Shown one piece after another: positions 1 through 8,040 of a DNA stretch of 64,000 nt. The stretch is taken from NCBI RefSeq assembly GCF_027947595.1, contig NZ_CP116257.1, forward strand, positions 1,922,001-1,986,000, given 5' to 3'. Every line of letters begins with the position of its first letter. The stretch's first letter is position 1. Both the position numbers and the translations under genes were made by a program. The notes under the pieces are model-generated. The model did no database searches. It was not told the DNA's origin and saw only the letters and a program-made list of their open reading frames with translations. Source of the stretch: Streptomyces lienomycini. GTDB lineage: Bacteria; Actinomycetota; Actinomycetes; Streptomycetales; Streptomycetaceae.

Positions 1-1193
1 TCCTGTACCTGGTGGCGCAGATGGTGGGCGCGGGCAGTCTCGTCGCGCTGCTGCTGGGAGGGACGTCAGAGGCGGCGCGGACGTGGACCGTCATCGGCGT
101 CGGCGCCCTCATGGTGATCTACGTGTCGCTGGGCGGGATGCGCGCCACCACGTGGATCCAGATCGTGAAGGCGGTGCTGCTGCTCGGCGGCACCGTGGCG
201 CTGACCACGCTCGTCCTGGTGCGCTTCCACGGCGACGTCGACCACTTGCTGCGCTCGGCGGCCGAGCGCAGCGGCCACGGCGAGGCGTTCCTGGCGCCGG
301 GCCTGGCCTACGGCGGGGACTGGGTCTCCCGCCTCGACTTCATCAGTCTGGGGCTCGCCCTGGTGCTGGGCACGGCCGGACTCCCGCACATCCTGTCCCG
401 CTTCTACACGGTGCCCACCGCGCGGGCGGCGAGGCGGTCAGTCGTCTGGTCGATCGGCCTCATCGGCGGCTTCTACCTGATGACGATCGTGCTCGGGTTC
501 GGTGCGGCCGCCGTCGTCGGACCGGATGCGGTACGCGCGTCGAACGCCGCCGGGAACACGGCGGTGCCGCTGCTCGCCCTGGACCTCGGCGGCGGCGCGC
601 AGTCCACCGGCGGGACGGTCCTCTTCGCGGTCGTCGCCGCAGTCGCCTTCGCCACCATCCTCGCGGTGGTCGCCGGCATCACCCTGGCCTCCTCGGCGTC
701 CGTGGCCCACGACCTGTACGCGTCCCTGCGGCGCCGCGGCTCCAAGCCCCGCAGCGAGGTCGCCGTGGCGCGGGTCGCCGCCGTCGGCATCGGCGCCGTG
801 GCGATCGGGCTCGGTCTGCTCGCCCGGGACCTCAACGTCGCGTTCCTGGTGGGCCTGGCCTTCGCCGTCGCCGCGTCCGCCAATCTGCCGGTGCTGCTCT
901 ACTCGCTGTTCTGGCGGGGCTTCACCACGCGCGGCGCGGTGTGGGCGGTGTACGGCGGACTGGTTCCCTCCGTGGTGCTCGTGCTGCTCTCCCCGGTGGT
1001 GTCGGGCGGCCCGCAGTCACTCTTCCCGGGCGTCGACTTCCAGTACTTCCCGCTGCAGAACCCCGGCCTCGTCTCGGTCCCGCTGGGCTTCGTGGCGGGC
1101 TGGCTGGGCACGGTCACCTCAGCGGAGGTCCCGGACGAGGCCAAGCACGCGGAGACCGAGGTCCGGTCGCTGACCGGGGCGGGAGCCGTGTAG
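1..1193 (+). CDS. Sodium:solute symporter, ActP (cation/acetate) type, 5'-truncated by the window edge
   Basis: The reading frame is already open at base 3 and runs to TAG at 1191-1193, so only the C-terminal part (about 395 residues) is visible. The beginning resembles the ActP segment YLVAQMVGAGSL, and the stretch GTAGLPHILSRFYTV matches the acetate/glycolate symporter subgroup of the SSS family. Alternating hydrophobic blocks give about eight remaining membrane helices, and the last 25 residues are polar. The family couples inward Na+ movement to uptake of short monocarboxylates. It converges on a CitA/CitB-like two-component system 45 bp downstream and lies near two citrate-synthase-like genes, suggesting a carboxylate uptake and sensing locus. 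The exact substrate is inferred. Confidence 0.9.
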   Translation, partial: LYLVAQMVGAGSLVALLLGGTSEAARTWTVIGVGALMVIYVSLGGMRATTWIQIVKAVLLLGGTVALTTLVLVRFHGDVDHLLRSAAERSGHGEAFLAPGLAYGGDWVSRLDFISLGLALVLGTAGLPHILSRFYTVPTARAARRSVVWSIGLIGGFYLMTIVLGFGAAAVVGPDAVRASNAAGNTAVPLLALDLGGGAQSTGGTVLFAVVAAVAFATILAVVAGITLASSASVAHDLYASLRRRGSKPRSEVAVARVAAVGIGAVAIGLGLLARDLNVAFLVGLAFAVAASANLPVLLYSLFWRGFTTRGAVWAVYGGLVPSVVLVLLSPVVSGGPQSLFPGVDFQYFPLQNPGLVSVPLGFVAGWLGTVTSAEVPDEAKHAETEVRSLTGAGAV

Positions 1194-1238
1194 CAAGGGG
1201 GAGTGGCGGCGTCCGGGCGCCCCCGCCGGGCGGCCTGC

Positions 1239-1919
1239 TCAGGCGCGGGTCACCCACTCGTAGCGGTGCTCGGGGCGGCCCGCGTCGCCGTACTTGAGCG
1301 TCAGCCTGGCCCGTCCGGTGCGTTCCAGGAGCTTCAGGTAGCGCTGGGCGGTCTGGCGGCTCACCCCGGTCCGGTCGGCGATCTCCTGGGCGGAGAGCGC
1401 GCCGTCGGCCTTGAGCAGGCACTGCCGCACCAGTTCGGCGGTGGTGGGGGAGTGCCCCTTGGGCAGCCCGGGCTCGGACGGGGCGGACAGGGCGCCGAAG
1501 ATCCGGTCGACCTCGGCCTGTTCCGCCTCACCGCCGCCGTCGAGGGTGCGCCGCAGCCCCGCGTACGCCTCCAGCTTGGCGCGCAGACCGGCGAAGGCGA
1601 ACGGTTTCACCAGGTACTGGAGGGCGCCCTGACGCATCGCCGCCTGCACGGTCGACACGTCCCGGGCGGCCGTCACCATGATCACGTCGGTCTGGAGTCC
1701 TCGTCGCCGCATCTCCTGGACGAGTTCCAGACCGGTGCGGTCCGGCAGGTAGTGGTCCAGCAGGATCAGGTCCAGCCGGGGCAGCCGCTCCGCGGTGCGC
1801 AGTGCCTCCAGCGCACTGTGCGCCTCACCCGCGACGTGGAAACCCGGCACCTTCTCGACGTACGCGGCGTTGACCCGCGCGACCCGCGTGTCGTCGTCCA
1901 CGACCAGGACCTCGATCAT
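1239..1919 (-). CDS. Response regulator, CitB/DcuR family
   Basis: 226 residues. Residues 1-120 form a receiver domain with the acidic pair D8/D9, phospho-acceptor Asp55 (in LILLDHYLPD) and the conserved Lys in LVKPF. The C-terminal half contains a winged-helix/HTH region (SAQEIADRTGVSRQTAQRYL), typical of the CitB/DctR branch, which activates carboxylate uptake and fermentation genes. The ATG overlaps the stop of the upstream kinase gene by 4 bp (ATGA), so the two are translationally coupled. The probable target is the ActP-like symporter that converges on it, and possibly the citrate-synthase-like pair; this is inferred from position only. Confidence 0.92.
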   Translation of the reverse strand: MIEVLVVDDDTRVARVNAAYVEKVPGFHVAGEAHSALEALRTAERLPRLDLILLDHYLPDRTGLELVQEMRRRGLQTDVIMVTAARDVSTVQAAMRQGALQYLVKPFAFAGLRAKLEAYAGLRRTLDGGGEAEQAEVDRIFGALSAPSEPGLPKGHSPTTAELVRQCLLKADGALSAQEIADRTGVSRQTAQRYLKLLERTGRARLTLKYGDAGRPEHRYEWVTRA

Positions 1920-3592
1920 CGGGACTCCTTCTCGGCGGGGGTGGTCACAGGGGTGGTGGGGGCGGGTTCCGGGTCCGTTTCGGCCAGTGCCTCGGGCAGG
2001 ACGACGACGAACTCCGCGCCACCGCCGTACGCCTCGCCGACGGTCGCGCTGCCGCCCTGCCGCTCGGCCAGGCGCCGTACGAGCGAGAGCCCGATGCCGC
2101 GCCGGCGGTGTGCGGGCGGCTCCTTGGTGGACCAGCCCGCCGTGAACACCAGCTCACGGTGATCCGCCGGAACACCGGGTCCCGTGTCGCGCACCGTGAG
2201 CGTGGCGGCGCGTCCGCGCGCACGCAGTTCGACCTCCACGCGCGCGTGCGGTGTTCCCGCGGCGGCGTCGAGCGCGTTGTCGACCAGGTTGCCGACGATC
2301 GTCACGAGTCCCCGGGGATCGACCAGGCGGTCCGGCAGCCGCGTCCGGTCCGACACCCACAGCGCGACCCCGCGCTCGGCGGCGACCGTCGCCTTGCCGA
2401 CCAGGAGGGCGGCGAGGAGGGGGTCCTGGATCCTCTCGGTGATCTGTTCCGCGGTGACCCGGTGGTCACCGACCACCTCGCCGACGAACTCCACGGCATC
2501 GTCGTACATCTCGAGTTCCAGCAGCCCCAGCAGGGTGTGCATGCGGTTGGCGTGCTCGTGGTCCTGGGCGCGCAGCGCGTCGATCAGGCCGCGGGTGGAG
2601 TCCAGCTCCCGGCCGAGCTGCTCCAGCTCGGTGCGGTCGCGCAGCGTGGCGACGGCCCCGCCGTCGTCGGTCGGCATCCGGTTGGCCACCAGGACCCGCT
2701 GGCCGCGCACGGTCAGCAGGTCGGTGCCGGTCACCCGGCCGGCCAGGACGTCGGCCGTGCGCCCCGCGCCGAGCGCCTCGTCGGGGGAGCGGCCGACGGC
2801 CTCGCCCCCGATGCCCAGCAGGCGCTGCGCCTCGTCGTTGAGCAGCCGCACCCGCCCGCCGCGGTCGAGGGCGACGACACCCTCCCGGATGCCGTGCAGC
2901 ATGGCCTCGCGTTCCGCCAGCAGCCCCGCGATGTCCGAGAAGGCCAGGTCCCTGGTCTGCCGCTGCACCCGGCGCGAGATGATCCAGGACGCCAGGGCGC
3001 CGACGGCCAGCGCGCCGCCGGCGTAGGCGAACAGGCCGGGAATGGCGTGGATCAGCCGCGCCCGGACGCTGTCGTAGGCGATGCCCACCGAGACCGCTCC
3101 GACGATCTGGCCGTCTTCGTCGCGCAGGGGCACCTTCCCGCGGGCGGAGCGGCCGAGGGTGCCGTTGTCGATCTCCATGACCTCGCGCCCGGCCAGGGCC
3201 TGCCCCGGGTCGGTGGAGACGACGTCGCCGATCCGCCGCGGGTCGGTGTGCGACCAGCGCACGCCCTTGTGGTCCATCACGACGACGTACTCCGCCTTGG
3301 TGGCCTCGCGGACCCGCTCCGCCTCCCGCTGCACCGGTCCGTTCGACGTCGGCCGGGTGGTCCGCAGGTCCCGCACGATCTGCGGCTGCTGCGCGGTGGT
3401 CTGCGCGATCGCCAGCGCCCGGCGCATCGCCTGGTCGTCCAGCTGGTCGCCGAGCGGCGCCAGGAACAGCCCGGTCGCGAGCACGGCGACGCCCGCGGCG
3501 ATCGCCAGCTGCATCAGCAGCACCTGCGAGAACACCCGCCGCGGCAGGCCCAGGCGCAGTCGGCGTGCGGAGGGAGTCGAGCTCATGGCCAT
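1916..3592 (-). CDS. Sensor histidine kinase, CitA/DcuS family
   Basis: 558 residues. A membrane helix at about 22-45 is followed by an extracytoplasmic PAS-like (Cache) ligand domain to about 175, a second helix at about 183-205, a cytoplasmic PAS domain (about 220-320), a SpoOB-type dimerisation segment with RAQDHEHANRMH carrying the likely phospho-His, and an HATPase domain with NLVDNALDAA and GIGLSLV. This order is that of CitA/DcuS/DctS kinases, which bind di- and tricarboxylates outside the membrane. The ATG at 3592 has an alternative in-frame ATG two codons later. It is co-transcribed with the downstream regulator. The ligand is not predictable from sequence. Confidence 0.92.
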   Translation of the reverse strand: MAMSSTPSARRLRLGLPRRVFSQVLLMQLAIAAGVAVLATGLFLAPLGDQLDDQAMRRALAIAQTTAQQPQIVRDLRTTRPTSNGPVQREAERVREATKAEYVVVMDHKGVRWSHTDPRRIGDVVSTDPGQALAGREVMEIDNGTLGRSARGKVPLRDEDGQIVGAVSVGIAYDSVRARLIHAIPGLFAYAGGALAVGALASWIISRRVQRQTRDLAFSDIAGLLAEREAMLHGIREGVVALDRGGRVRLLNDEAQRLLGIGGEAVGRSPDEALGAGRTADVLAGRVTGTDLLTVRGQRVLVANRMPTDDGGAVATLRDRTELEQLGRELDSTRGLIDALRAQDHEHANRMHTLLGLLELEMYDDAVEFVGEVVGDHRVTAEQITERIQDPLLAALLVGKATVAAERGVALWVSDRTRLPDRLVDPRGLVTIVGNLVDNALDAAAGTPHARVEVELRARGRAATLTVRDTGPGVPADHRELVFTAGWSTKEPPAHRRRGIGLSLVRRLAERQGGSATVGEAYGGGAEFVVVLPEALAETDPEPAPTTPVTTPAEKESR

Positions 3593-3942
3593 GACGGTAC
3601 GTGGGAGGTGGCGGCCTGCCGTAGAGGGGTGTGGCGAGGATCTCCCTCCGCCGGTTCCGCGCGTCTGCCGTTCCGCGCCCCGGTGTTTCCGTGGGTCCCG
3701 CGTCCCCGCGTCCCCGCACCCCGGCGTTCCCGCGCCCCCGGCGCTTCCGCACCCGACGGCCCCGCGCCCCGGCGTCCCCGCGCCCCGGCGTCCCCGCGCC
3801 CCGGCGTCCCCGCACCCCGGCGTCCCCGTGGCTCCCGCGTTCCCGGCGCTCTCGTGCCCGTCATGCCCGCGTGCCCGCCGCTCGCGTCGGCCGGCCGTGT
3901 GCGTCGGCGAGCCGACCTAGGTGGTCCGAGTGAGCCGGGAGG
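3593..3942. other. Intergenic region of 350 bp holding GC-rich tandem repeats
   Basis: This stretch between the kinase start and the 3' end of the next leftward gene is dominated by degenerate repeats (entered separately at 3699-3826). Open frames here only encode Pro/Arg/Gly repeats and have no ribosome binding site, so I do not call a gene. The kinase promoter must lie in about 3593-3690, but no clear -35/-10 pair was found. Confidence 0.6.
3699..3826. repeat. Tandem array of a 16-bp GC-rich unit
   Basis: Three identical copies of CGCGCCCCGGCGTCCC lie head to tail at 3763-3778, 3779-3794 and 3795-3810, followed by a one-base variant at 3811-3826. A near copy lies at 3715-3730, with degenerate 16-17-bp units around it. 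This looks like slipped-strand expansion. No biological role is evident. Copy number is likely to vary between strains, and such arrays are prone to assembly error. Confidence 0.85.
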
Positions 3943-4887
3943 TCAGCTCGCCAGTGCCGCCGCCATCGACAGTTCGCGCACGGCGGTGATGTCCATGCGC
4001 GCCGGAGAGCCCAGCACCGAGGCTCCGCAGCTCTCCGGGCGCGGCGGTGACGATGCGTCCTGCACGACGGTGACGCGCCAGCGCCGGCCGTCGCCGTGGG
4101 CGAGGGTCACTTCCCAGCGCGGTGCGGCGCCGTCCGTGCGTACGACGGTCAGCGCCTGGGCCGCCTCCTCGCCGACGGCCAGGCGCAGGGCCAGCTCGGC
4201 CGCCTGGCCGGGACGCTCCCACGCGGAGTTCCCGCGGCAGCCCTCGACGACGATCCGGCCCTCCCGGGCACCGTGCAGGATCCCCTTGACGGCGTGGGCC
4301 TGGACCCGGCCGTACACGTATCCGTGGGGCAGTACGAGGACGGTCGGCGAGAAGCGGTGTCCGCCCAGGTGGGTGACTTCCCAGACGCCGTCGGTCCCCG
4401 ACGCGGCGAGTTCGGCCGCCAGGGGCCTGCCGAGGAGTGCGCAGCAGCGGTCGCGCTTGCCGTTGGTGCAGACGAGGGCTAGCGGGTCGCCCAGGTGGGG
4501 AGCGCCGTCGAGCACCGAGTCGAAGGTGCGGTGGTCGCCCCGGCCCAGCGCCGCGAAGTCGAGGTCGAGAAGCCGGCGGGGATCCTCGACCGTGGTGCCG
4601 TGCAACCACACGTTCCCCGGCACGCCGTGCGCCGCGAACACCCTTCGCGCGGCGGGTGTGCCCCGATCCGCATGGCGCCCCGGGCGGCGCACGAGCGCCA
4701 CGCGTACGCCCGTACCCTTCACCGCCGCCTCCAGGGCACGCCCCAGCACGGGGTCCAGGTGGCTCGAGGTGAGCGCCCTGGCGCCCCACGGGCCGGGCTG
4801 TTCGAGCAGCAACCAGGTCCTCGCGACGGGTGCGGTGCCGGAAACGGGCTCGTCGAGGTCCCAGGAGACGGCTGAGCACGTACTCAC
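3943..4887 (-). CDS. Sucrase/ferredoxin-like protein (Apd1/Aim32-type, bis-His [2Fe-2S])
   Basis: 314 residues of the sucrase/ferredoxin-like family (PF06999). The C-terminal thioredoxin-like ferredoxin domain carries Cys140, Cys148 and Cys149 (in CTNGKRDRCC) and an H-x3-H motif, His173 and His177 (HLGGH). This Cys/Cys plus His/His arrangement is the ligand pattern described for yeast Apd1/Aim32, which hold a non-Rieske [2Fe-2S] cluster. The chosen start is GTG at 4887. An iron-box-like operator abuts this codon, and its internal -10-like TAGGCT ends only 5 bp before the codon, implying a leaderless iron-controlled mRNA. A redox role in iron or siderophore metabolism is inferred; the family's substrate is not established. 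It stands alone, divergent from nothing close. Confidence 0.85.
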   Translation of the reverse strand: MSTCSAVSWDLDEPVSGTAPVARTWLLLEQPGPWGARALTSSHLDPVLGRALEAAVKGTGVRVALVRRPGRHADRGTPAARRVFAAHGVPGNVWLHGTTVEDPRRLLDLDFAALGRGDHRTFDSVLDGAPHLGDPLALVCTNGKRDRCCALLGRPLAAELAASGTDGVWEVTHLGGHRFSPTVLVLPHGYVYGRVQAHAVKGILHGAREGRIVVEGCRGNSAWERPGQAAELALRLAVGEEAAQALTVVRTDGAAPRWEVTLAHGDGRRWRVTVVQDASSPPRPESCGASVLGSPARMDITAVRELSMAAALAS

Positions 4888-4906
4888 AGAGGTGAGCCTA
4901 ACCTGA
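4888..4906 (-). promoter_or_regulatory. Iron box (DmdR/IdeR-type operator)
   Basis: The 19-bp sequence on the plus strand matches 16 of 19 positions of the actinobacterial iron-box consensus (TTAGGTGAGCCTAACCTAA, as I know it). The differences are the first two bases and one near the end. It lies directly against the GTG start of the Apd1-like gene and contains a plausible -10 (TAGGCT, minus strand, 4893-4898). Repression by Fe2+-loaded DmdR1 is the expected control. Confidence 0.8.
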
Positions 4907-4941
4907 CTTGCCTCGCGGTGACTTCCAGCCGCGCCCGAACG

Positions 4942-6228
4942 CTACTCCGGCAGGGGGCGCGGCGGCCTCGGACCCGAGTACAGACCGATCGGCCGCATGC
5001 GCAGCGGGCGCTCCCCGTACTCCTCCAGCGCGTGCGCGATCCAGCCCGCCGTACGGGCCACGGCGAAGATCGTCTCGGGCGCCGTGGGAGCCATGCCCGA
5101 GGACGCGGTGAGCACGGCGAGTGCCAGGTCGACGTTGGCGTGCAGGGGGGCGTGGCGGGCGGCGGTGGCCTGGATGTCCCGGGCCGCCGCGAGCGCGGGC
5201 GCCGCCCGGGGGATGCCCTCCAGGAGTGCGAACAGGGCACGCGCGCGTGGGTCCTCGCCCGGGTAGAGGCGGTGGCCGAGTCCAGGGATGCGCCGGCCCG
5301 CCCGCAACTCCTCCGCGACCACCGGAGCCGCGCTGCCCACTTCGAGCACCTCCTGCAGCATCCGGTGGGCCAGACCTCCGGCGGCGCCGTGCAGGGGGCC
5401 CTCGATCACGCCGAGCCCGGCGGACACGGCCGCGTAGGCGTGCGCCCGTGCCGACGCCGCGACGCGCACGGCGAGGGTGGAGGCCGCCAGATCGTGATCG
5501 ACGAGGAGGCAGAGCGCCGTGTCGAGGGCGCGCAGGGCCGGTTCGTCGGCGGGCCGACCGCTGAGCCGCGTCCACAGGCGGTGGGAGAGCGGGTCCCGGT
5601 CGTGCCCGTCGCGCAGTACGGGCGGCAGCGCGGCGACGAGGGTGGGGATGAGGATGCGGGCCGTGCCCAGTACGGCGTCCTCGGAGAGGTCGAAACGGAG
5701 CGGGTCCGCGACCGCGGCGGCGGTCGCCGCGACACGCAGCCGGTCGGTGGGGCCGGCGTGCTCGGGGAGCGCGTCGGCGGCCCGGCGGGCGACGGCCACG
5801 GAGGTTTCGGGGGCGGAGAAGACGGTGCCGGGGCGCAACTGCCCCGTCCAGAGCCACTCGGCCACCTCCTCGTAGGTGTGGCGGGCGGCGAGGTCGACCG
5901 CGTCGACTCCCCGGTAGTAGAACCGGTCGCTCTCGATGAGCGTGAGGCGGGTCCGCACGGCCGCTTCCTGACCCGAGGGCGCGGAGGCGCCGCCGTCGCG
6001 TCGGTTGCGCCGGGCGAGGGCCCGCACCTCGCCCGCGTCGAAGGTGCTGCCCCGGCCGCCGGGCGCGCGCCGGCTGCCGAGCTGACCGCGGCTGACGTAC
6101 GCGTACACGGTCTCGGGTTTCACACCGAGCAGTTCGGCGGTCTCCCTGGTGGTCAGGCGCGGCTCGCCGCGCTGGCTGTCCGCACCGTCCGGGCTGTCCG
6201 CAGGGTGTCCGGTGTCTTGATCGCGCAT
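4942..6228 (-). CDS. Citrate synthase-like protein with N-terminal helix-turn-helix domain
   Basis: 428 residues from ATG 6228. Residues about 24-75 form a MerR/excisionase-like HTH (LTTRETAELLGVKPETVYAY plus a basic wing), followed by a citrate-synthase fold from about 100 to the end. Active-site motifs are retained: GPLHGAAGG, GHRLYPGEDPRA and an Asp in HANVDLALAV, although the surroundings differ from housekeeping citrate synthase. An in-frame TTG at 6315 would add 29 residues running through the AT-rich divergent promoter. I prefer ATG 6228, which is preceded by a GGTGA motif. It is divergent from a second citrate-synthase-like gene. The HTH fusion suggests DNA binding, perhaps at the dyad in the shared promoter (inference). 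Enzymatic activity is uncertain. Confidence 0.85.
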   Translation of the reverse strand: MRDQDTGHPADSPDGADSQRGEPRLTTRETAELLGVKPETVYAYVSRGQLGSRRAPGGRGSTFDAGEVRALARRNRRDGGASAPSGQEAAVRTRLTLIESDRFYYRGVDAVDLAARHTYEEVAEWLWTGQLRPGTVFSAPETSVAVARRAADALPEHAGPTDRLRVAATAAAVADPLRFDLSEDAVLGTARILIPTLVAALPPVLRDGHDRDPLSHRLWTRLSGRPADEPALRALDTALCLLVDHDLAASTLAVRVAASARAHAYAAVSAGLGVIEGPLHGAAGGLAHRMLQEVLEVGSAAPVVAEELRAGRRIPGLGHRLYPGEDPRARALFALLEGIPRAAPALAAARDIQATAARHAPLHANVDLALAVLTASSGMAPTAPETIFAVARTAGWIAHALEEYGERPLRMRPIGLYSGPRPPRPLPE

Positions 6229-6281
6229 GAGGTCACCGTATCGATCGTGAAGGTCTGCCTTGAGCCACGCCGAGCCACGTG

Positions 6282-6334
6282 TTGATTCAATCAATATTGA
6301 CAGAGCATCAGTCAAGTGTGGACAGTTGAATCAA
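6282..6334. promoter_or_regulatory. Divergent promoter region with TTGATTCAA/TTGAATCAA dyad and a 10-bp palindrome
   Basis: TTGATTCAA at 6282-6290 and its exact reverse complement TTGAATCAA at 6326-6334 flank a 35-bp spacer. A perfect palindrome TCAATATTGA occupies 6291-6300. The segment is strikingly AT-rich for this genome and lies between the two divergent citrate-synthase-like genes. The 3' copy is 4 bp before the GAGGAGG ribosome binding site (6339-6345) of the rightward gene. It is a likely operator, possibly for the HTH domain encoded next door. Confidence 0.65.
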
Positions 6335-6350
6335 GTTCGAGGAGGTAATC

Positions 6351-7523
6351 ATGTCCGTCAACAGAACCGCGGCTGTCCCGACACTCGTCGAGGTACCGCG
6401 CGGGCTCGCCGGTGTCGTGGTGGCCGACACCGAGGTCGGCGACGTGCGGGGGCTCGAGGGCTTCTACCACTACCGTCAGTACTCGGCCGTCGAACTCGCA
6501 CAGAGCCGCGGGTTCGAGGACGTCTGGCATCTCCTGGTCCACGGGGAACTCCCCGACGCCCGACACGGGGCCGCCTTCGCCGCCGAGACCGCGGCCATGC
6601 GGCGGCTGCCCGCCGCGGTGCGCGCGGCACTGCCCGGCATCGCTGCGGCCGGCGGTCGCTCCGGCCCACTCGCCGGGATGCGCACGGGGCTGTCCCTGCT
6701 GGGCGCGTCCCTGGGCTTCGGGCCCGTGTACGACCTGTCGGCCGACCAGCGCCGGCGGGACACCCTGGTGGCCGCCGCGGCCGTACCCACGCTGCTCACC
6801 GCGCTGCACCGGCTGGGCCGGGGACTCGAGCCCGTGGAGCCCCGCGAGGACCTGTCGTACGCGGCGAACTACCTCTACATGCTGACCGGCGAGGAGCCGG
6901 ACGAGGGGCGCACGCGGGCGATCGAGCAGTACCTGATCTCCACCATCGACCACGGGTTCAACGCGTCCACCTTCACCGCGCGGGTCATCGCGTCGACGGG
7001 TGCGGACGTCGCGGCCTGCCTGACCGGTGCCGTGTCGGCGTTGTCCGGCTCGCTGCACGGCGGGGCGCCCAGCCGGGCGCTGGACACCCTGGACGCGATC
7101 GGCACGCCGGATCGCATCGACGGGTGGATCCGTGAACGGGTCCTCGCCGGTGAGCGCATCATGGGCTTCGGTCACGCGGTCTACCGCACGGAGGACCCGC
7201 GTTCCCGGATGCTCCGTGAGGTGGCACGGCGGTTCGGCGGCTCGCGCGTGGAGTTCGCCGTCGAGGTGGAGCGACAGGTCGAGGCGATCCTCGCGGAGCT
7301 GAAACCGGATCGTGAGCTGCACACCAACGTCGAGTTCTACGCGGGCGTGGTCATGGAACTGTGCGGTCTGCCCCGCGAGATGTTCACACCCACGTTCGCG
7401 GCGGCACGGGTGGTGGGCTGGAGCGCGAACATCCTGGAACAGGCCCACGACTCGAAGATCATCCGCCCGGCCGCCCGGTACGTGGGGCCGGGTGCGCCGG
7501 TCGGGGTGCCGGAGGTGGCCTGA
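6351..7523 (+). CDS. Citrate synthase-like protein (catalytic Asp replaced by Glu)
   Basis: 390 residues, ATG 6351 with a strong GAGGAGG ribosome binding site. It is a full-length small-type citrate synthase fold: STIDHGFNAST with His201, LSGSLHGGAPS with His236, MGFGHAVYRTEDPRS with His275, and a C-terminal GWSANILEQ helix. In canonical citrate and methylcitrate synthases the third catalytic residue is Asp in NVD; here the aligned sequence is TNVEFYAG, giving Glu328. It condenses, or once condensed, an acyl-CoA with oxaloacetate. The substitution and the pairing with an HTH-fused paralogue argue against it being the main TCA enzyme. Alternative: a 2-methylcitrate synthase-like enzyme. Confidence 0.88.
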   Translation: MSVNRTAAVPTLVEVPRGLAGVVVADTEVGDVRGLEGFYHYRQYSAVELAQSRGFEDVWHLLVHGELPDARHGAAFAAETAAMRRLPAAVRAALPGIAAAGGRSGPLAGMRTGLSLLGASLGFGPVYDLSADQRRRDTLVAAAAVPTLLTALHRLGRGLEPVEPREDLSYAANYLYMLTGEEPDEGRTRAIEQYLISTIDHGFNASTFTARVIASTGADVAACLTGAVSALSGSLHGGAPSRALDTLDAIGTPDRIDGWIRERVLAGERIMGFGHAVYRTEDPRSRMLREVARRFGGSRVEFAVEVERQVEAILAELKPDRELHTNVEFYAGVVMELCGLPREMFTPTFAAARVVGWSANILEQAHDSKIIRPAARYVGPGAPVGVPEVA

Positions 7524-7535
7524 GGGAGCACGAGC

Positions 7536-7562
7536 GGCCTGGTGCCGTTCGGGCGCCAGGCC
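7536..7562 (+). terminator. Stem-loop terminator after the citrate synthase-like gene
   Basis: An 11-bp stem with one G-T pair (GGCCTGGTGCC, 7536-7546, with GGCGCCAGGCC, 7552-7562) and a 5-base loop lies 12 bp after the stop. It has no strong U tract, which is usual for Streptomyces. Confidence 0.6.
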
Positions 7563-7660
7563 TGGTCGGGGAGCGTCGAGCAAGGACGGGGTGCCGGATT
7601 GCTCGCCGGTGGTGGTGTCCGGCGCTGTGGCATGGGCGCGACCGGAGACACGTGGTGACG

Positions 7661-7897
7661 TCAGGCGTCGGGGATGTCCGCCTTGGCGCGGATGAGGGTC
7701 TCCCGGCTGATGACCACGATGCGTTCGTAGTCGGCGCGGGCGGCGTCGGCGGGCAGCTCACGCTCCAGCGCCTCGGTGGCCTCGGTGCCGATGACGGCGA
7801 AGTTGCCGTCGCTCAGTTCGAACACGTCGGGGCAGGTGGCTCCCGAGTTGCTCCCCCGGGCGCTGGGAGGCACACCGATGCGGCGCACGATCTTCAA
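7661..7897 (-). CDS. Conserved Streptomyces small protein of unknown function
   Basis: 78 residues from TTG 7897, which is preceded at 8 bp by AAGGA. The open frame continues upstream for another 80 codons, but that part is low-complexity and has no ribosome binding site. The protein begins KIVRRIGVPPSARGSN and contains CPDVFELSDGNFAVIG and YERIVVISRETL. The region before YERIVV is acidic, with one cysteine and no membrane helix. I do not recognise a named domain. The sequence type is one I associate with Streptomyces genes near regulators, but no function can be given. It is preceded by GC-rich 5-mer repeats and stands alone. Confidence 0.65.
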   Translation of the reverse strand: MKIVRRIGVPPSARGSNSGATCPDVFELSDGNFAVIGTEATEALERELPADAARADYERIVVISRETLIRAKADIPDA

Positions 7898-8040
7898 GGT
7901 ACCGTTCCTTATGACCAGAGCAGACTGCCGGAGAGCCTGCGGAGATGTGGCGAGCACACGGTACTGGTGTTCCTGAGACTCTCGCGGTTGGTCGACGGAA
8001 TTCTCATTCCGGCGTGTCTCCCCCGTGTCCGCGTTGACCC

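Noticed and set aside
3699..3826. CRISPR-like array
   Set aside because: Units are contiguous without spacers, low-complexity and lack cas genes.
3593..3942. Frames encoding Pro/Arg/Gly repeats
   Set aside because: They merely reflect the GC-rich tandem array and have no ribosome binding site.
6229..6315. TTG start adding 29 residues to the HTH-citrate synthase
   Set aside because: The extension lies in the AT-rich divergent promoter, has no ribosome binding site and spoils the dyad; ATG 6228 is better.
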